Source: Gigantopelta aegis (taxonomy: Eukaryota > Mollusca > Gastropoda > Neomphalida > Peltospiridae). Taken from it: 64,000 nucleotides of DNA. The DNA lies in NCBI RefSeq assembly GCF_016097555.1, contig NC_054706.1, forward strand, positions 43,872,004-43,936,003, read 5' to 3'. Each line of letters starts with the position of its first letter. The first letter of the stretch is position 1. The notes beneath the pieces are model-generated. The model did not search any database. It worked only from the letters and a program-made list of their open reading frames with translations, and was not told the origin of the DNA. A program made the position numbers and the translations under genes. Shown here in pieces: positions 60,440-64,000 of this stretch.

Positions 60440-62379
60440 ACTGAATTCAATACGAGTATGACTATGAGTGTCAGTCACAGAATAGTAACTGAATTAGTGT
60501 AAATGAATACGGAATGATGTATCAGTTTAGGTTTTTGGACTGGTGCCGTGTACTACGGTGTAGTGGAATGGCGAATGTGACAGTCACAATGTCTAGCTCT
60601 CACCCTTGTTCTTCTGGGTTCTGGAGATTTCCCGTTCTATTTCAGCTATTTTTTCTAAGATACCCATTGTTAAATAATATATGTACAAAAGGCGAAGTGC
60701 GGAATAGAATAGCAGTCAAAACAAACTGTTGTTTAATCAAACAATTTCAAAATTCGAGAACACACGTGCGAAAAATACCCTGTCACAATTTCGCCATTAT
60801 CTACTAAAATCCTCAAATTATTACGCTTCATTAGTATGTGTGTATTTCCTTCTTACCTTAAAGCTCTACTTGTTAGGCTACGTCGCGTGTAAGTTGTCAG
60901 CGAGCTCAAAAGTTAAAAGAAACAAAATTAGTGAAAGGAAAAAAAACATTTTGTTAGCATGATAAGCACTATAAAAGTATTCAACAAAAGATATTAAAAT
61001 TTAAAACAAAACTCATGCTATAAAGCATTTCACACAATCTCCTCAGTGGTCAAAATGTACTTTTTCTACCTCTGTCACTGGGATCAGCTAACAACGGCTA
61101 TATGTTTTGTGTGGTGTAAACATATCGTGACTGTAGTTTTTAATAACGTAATATTTTATTTTATAAGAGCCCAACTCTACAAGGGATCCTTTTTTAGAAA
61201 GAAGAACATGCCAAACGTAAAGAACAGAAAAAAGAAAGTGCCTAATGTTAATTTGGTGTAATTTAGAAAGGAAGACTAAAAGACACATCCGGGTACCTGC
61301 ATATTTCAACATGTCCGATACCAGTGTAAATCTTGATTTCATGGCATCATAGTAACCAGGGTGACGTGAATATAAATTAAAAATTTCATATATATTTTGT
61401 TGTATTTAATCACCAGGAAGGTCTATGCGTGTGCACGTATGTTCTTAATGTTTGTAACAATGTTTGGTTGTGTTTTAACATCACAATTAAAAAAGATCAA
61501 TGAAGGAACAAAATTTAAAAAAGAAAAAATAATAATGAAAATGAAAATACAAATTCAGTCACGACCATTAATTTGTATATCCAGATACGTTTTATATTTG
61601 ATGCAAACCTTTTTTTGGTCAATTCAGTGGTGTTTCAATATGCAAACCAAGCATTAAATTTGAGATATTTTTTTTAAGGATTTATAAGCAGTGTAATATT
61701 CAATATTATATTGATATTTTGCGATTCCATCTCATAATTTTACACTTCCAACTTGAAATTTGGGATTTGCGAAAGCATAGGATCTTTCTGAATTCACAGC
61801 CTGTAAAGGGTTTACCATATGCCAGATCAAAGCTACCAACATGTTACAATTTCACTAAAAAAATTATATTATATACAATTCTGCCCATACAAATATAATT
61901 GTTTTAGACTGATTACCATATATATCAAAATCTAAAACACAATATTATAAAACATGTATTTGATGCATGAAATAAAAATAATTAAAACCATTACCTTATA
62001 TGGTTGTCATGGTAACAAAACACTCAAAATAATATTAATTAGGTACATCTAAAATGTGAGTGCAATTACACTAGGATAGTAGTGGTCAAAATACTGCCGG
62101 TCAACATCACCACGGGTCTGTAGATACATTTTTGCCCATCGGACCGTCAGTTATTTTGTTTGTACTGTATGATCATATTTAGTCTGGCAGAAATTGATCG
62201 AATGATCAGAAGGATTATTCCAAACACTGGATCAGTAGATCAAACTAAACACCAAGATGATGTTCATTTGAATAAATATTATGTTAACACTGCATAACTA
62301 TTTTTGCATTATATAATATATGCACTCAAACCAATCTCAAAACATGAATGTTCAAATGACAAAGATAGCAGACAAAGTT

Positions 62380-62655
62380 TGGTTTGTTTAATGACACCAC
62401 TAGAGCACATTGATCCATTAATCATTAGCTATTGGATGTCAAACATTTGGTATTTTTGACATTTAGTCATCAGAAAAAACCCACTATATTTTTTCTAATA
62501 CAGCACAGGATCTTTTATATGCACTTTCTCACAGACAGAATAGCACATACCACCACCTTTGATATACCAGTCGTGGTGCACTGGCTGGAACGAGAAATAG
62601 CCTATGGGCCCACCAACAGGGATCAATCCTAGCACTTTACCATTGGGCTACATAC
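62380..62655 (-). mobile_element. SINE, near full length
   Basis: The minus strand runs from a tRNA-like head (ATGTAGCCCAATGGTAAAGT, then a B box-like GGATTGATCCC) through the GATCCTGTGCTG body to a TAAACAAACC tail. Confidence 0.8.
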
Positions 62656-63600
62656 TACCCCAAGATAGCAGACAAATTTTATGAAGGAATTTTTGACAAA
62701 AGGATCGTTCTTAACAGAATATTTTGGTCAGTAAATTTTAGTTGTTGTTTAGCAGGACTTGTTTCATGATATGAAATCCCATGAGATGTTAATGAAATTT
62801 AAAAAAATGGCAATAGGAGTTTTCACCACATAAAAAAATATGATGAACATATGTTATTTCATTTGGGTATAATTTGTTTCTGTAAGATTTGTCACCTTAG
62901 AAAATTGACAAAATCATATGTTGTAAACAAAAACAACACAAACAAAATATTAGTTACGGGAAAACACCAGGTTGTAACTGATTACAAGATATGACCAATT
63001 GTTAGTGATTTATTTCACGGGTTGTAAATGATATTTTTTATCTTCACAGTTTAAACAGTAAATGCATTTTCCAAATATAGAATCAAAATTATATTAACAT
63101 GATATCTGTCTTCGTCGTGAACAAAATCAAGATGAACTGAAGATGACTCTTGAAATGATACTAGGCAAGAAATCACACCAAATTTTAAGTAAAATTTAAT
63201 TTTTATTGTTGTAAACCGATTAATTTGCTGCTCCTGGCAAAAACTGATTTAGGCTTTATATGATTTGTTTTGCTATTGTCAGTTACTAAAATGTAATGTT
63301 CAAATCATACCCACATTTTTATCTTGTTTCACATGAATTATATGTATTTAAAAAGAATCAAAATAAAGTACCAACCATAGATTACTTACAGTACTGTAAA
63401 TAAGATTCTTTATCTTTATTTCGTATAGTTAAATATTGCAGACATGCTAAAGAATTTTCAACTATCATCATTCACTCAGTTTTTTATGGTATAATTTCTT
63501 CATATATCTGAAACCATGAAGAGCTCGCTAGAACTTGCTATAAATATATTATATGTAGTTAGTACTTGAAGATCTGACAATAATTACATACTTTGTTGTT

Positions 63601-63745
63601 AATGTAACAGAAAAATTAACTTCCACTGAGAGGATTCGAACCATGGACTCTCAGTACAAGAATCGAGTACTCTACCAACTAAGCCAATAGGGAAATTCCC
63701 ACTAGCTATCGCCAATAGGAGCACTTTATACCAACACTACTATAT
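63601..63745 (-). mobile_element. tRNA-derived SINE head, second family
   Basis: The minus strand holds GGCTTAGTTGGTAGAGTACT (A box) and CATGGTTCGAATCCTCTCAG (perfect B box), preceded by AAAGTGCTCCTATTGGCGAT. It lacks a mature tRNA's paired acceptor ends, so I call it a SINE and not a tRNA gene. Confidence 0.65.
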
Positions 63746-64000
63746 TAAAATATAAAAACATTTTTTGTAATCATTTTTAGTTTAAAATATAAATTAAACA
63801 AAAAAAAATCATATTTGATGGAAAAATGCTTATGGTATCTCGTCTTCAGATGCAGGCTTAAAAAGTTTTGATTTATGATAACTTACAATATGTTTGTTTT
63901 TTTACCCCACAGGATTTTAATATTTAAGGCATGGCTGTGTACTTCGACCATCGCCTGGAAACAGCCCCAGGGACGATTAGCACTGAATTAAGTTGGTTCA

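Larger units (their letters stand above)
59065..64000 (-). other. DRG2: DRG2 first intron (partial)
   Basis: No sequence matching the conserved DRG2 start (ending RTQKNK) is seen on the minus strand to the window end. The stretch holds C14 plus CCA repeats at 59149-59175, a fold-back at 60330-60439, SINE fragments at 60100-60275, 62380-62655 and 63601-63745, and otherwise unremarkable AT-rich DNA. Confidence 0.6.

Noticed and set aside
60514..60807. 97-codon plus-strand ORF in DRG2 intron 1
   Set aside because: Composition and content look random; no domain.
63621..63690. A functional tRNA gene on the minus strand
   Set aside because: A and B boxes are good, but acceptor-stem pairing is absent and the flanks match a SINE family.

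Overview
The window is AT-rich eukaryotic DNA with short exons, long introns and very dense young transposable elements. tRNA-derived SINEs with the ...AAAAGATCCCTTGCTGCTAA... body and a (ATGAC)n-tailed SINE-like repeat, both of kinds I associate with mollusc genomes, point to a mollusc, probably a gastropod; this is inference because no marker gene is present. All recognisable coding sequence is on the minus strand. Only a few long open frames are real, so the genes below were rebuilt by hand from splice sites, reading phase and protein family knowledge.

Gene 1 (4079-15075, perhaps extending to 39644) is a RAI1/TCF20-type chromatin protein. It has a short first visible coding exon, one 4-kb exon (9078-13124) coding a Q/S/P/H-rich and then S/K/E/D-rich disordered chain, and three small exons that complete the C-terminal extended PHD (ePHD) module. 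The last coding exon carries a strong splice donor 19 nt after the stop codon, so the 3' UTR is probably spliced. Two exons at 39345-39644 encode the start of a protein with a SAM domain. They lie 24 kb upstream with no other gene recognised between, and their phase fits exactly onto exon 14975-15075, so they may be the true 5' coding exons of the same gene. A SAM-ePHD architecture would be unusual.

Gene 2 (43502 to beyond 59064) is DRG2, a translation-associated TRAFAC GTPase with a TGS domain. Thirteen exons are present and every exon phase closes. They encode 342 residues; adding the 22 missing N-terminal residues of the vertebrate protein gives 364, its known length. The first coding exon lies beyond the right edge or was not recognised. 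RAI1 and DRG2 are also near neighbours in human 17p11.2, so this window appears to keep an ancient linkage.

The rest is introns and intergenic DNA. 1-4078: a 22-bp minisatellite, a possible 3' UTR exon and a tandem array of SINE heads. 4.4-8.5 kb: a pogo-like relic, a fold-back element against a splice donor, small MITEs and a full SINE. 13.2-14.5 kb: a tandem repeat split by a 630-bp terminal-inverted-repeat element with a 9-bp duplication. 16.5-20.7 kb: two near-identical 0.96-kb TA-flanked elements. 21.5-39.3 kb: one candidate exon, several hAT-like, TTAA-flanked and piggyBac-like elements, a THAP pseudogene, a LINE 3' end and an internally deleted Tigger-like element. 39.7-43.5 kb: a candidate promoter with GTCACGTGAC, then homopolymer-rich DNA and the DRG2 3' flank. 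DRG2 introns hold a 2.3-kb Kolobok-like element, hAT-like elements, a TTAA MITE and SINEs.
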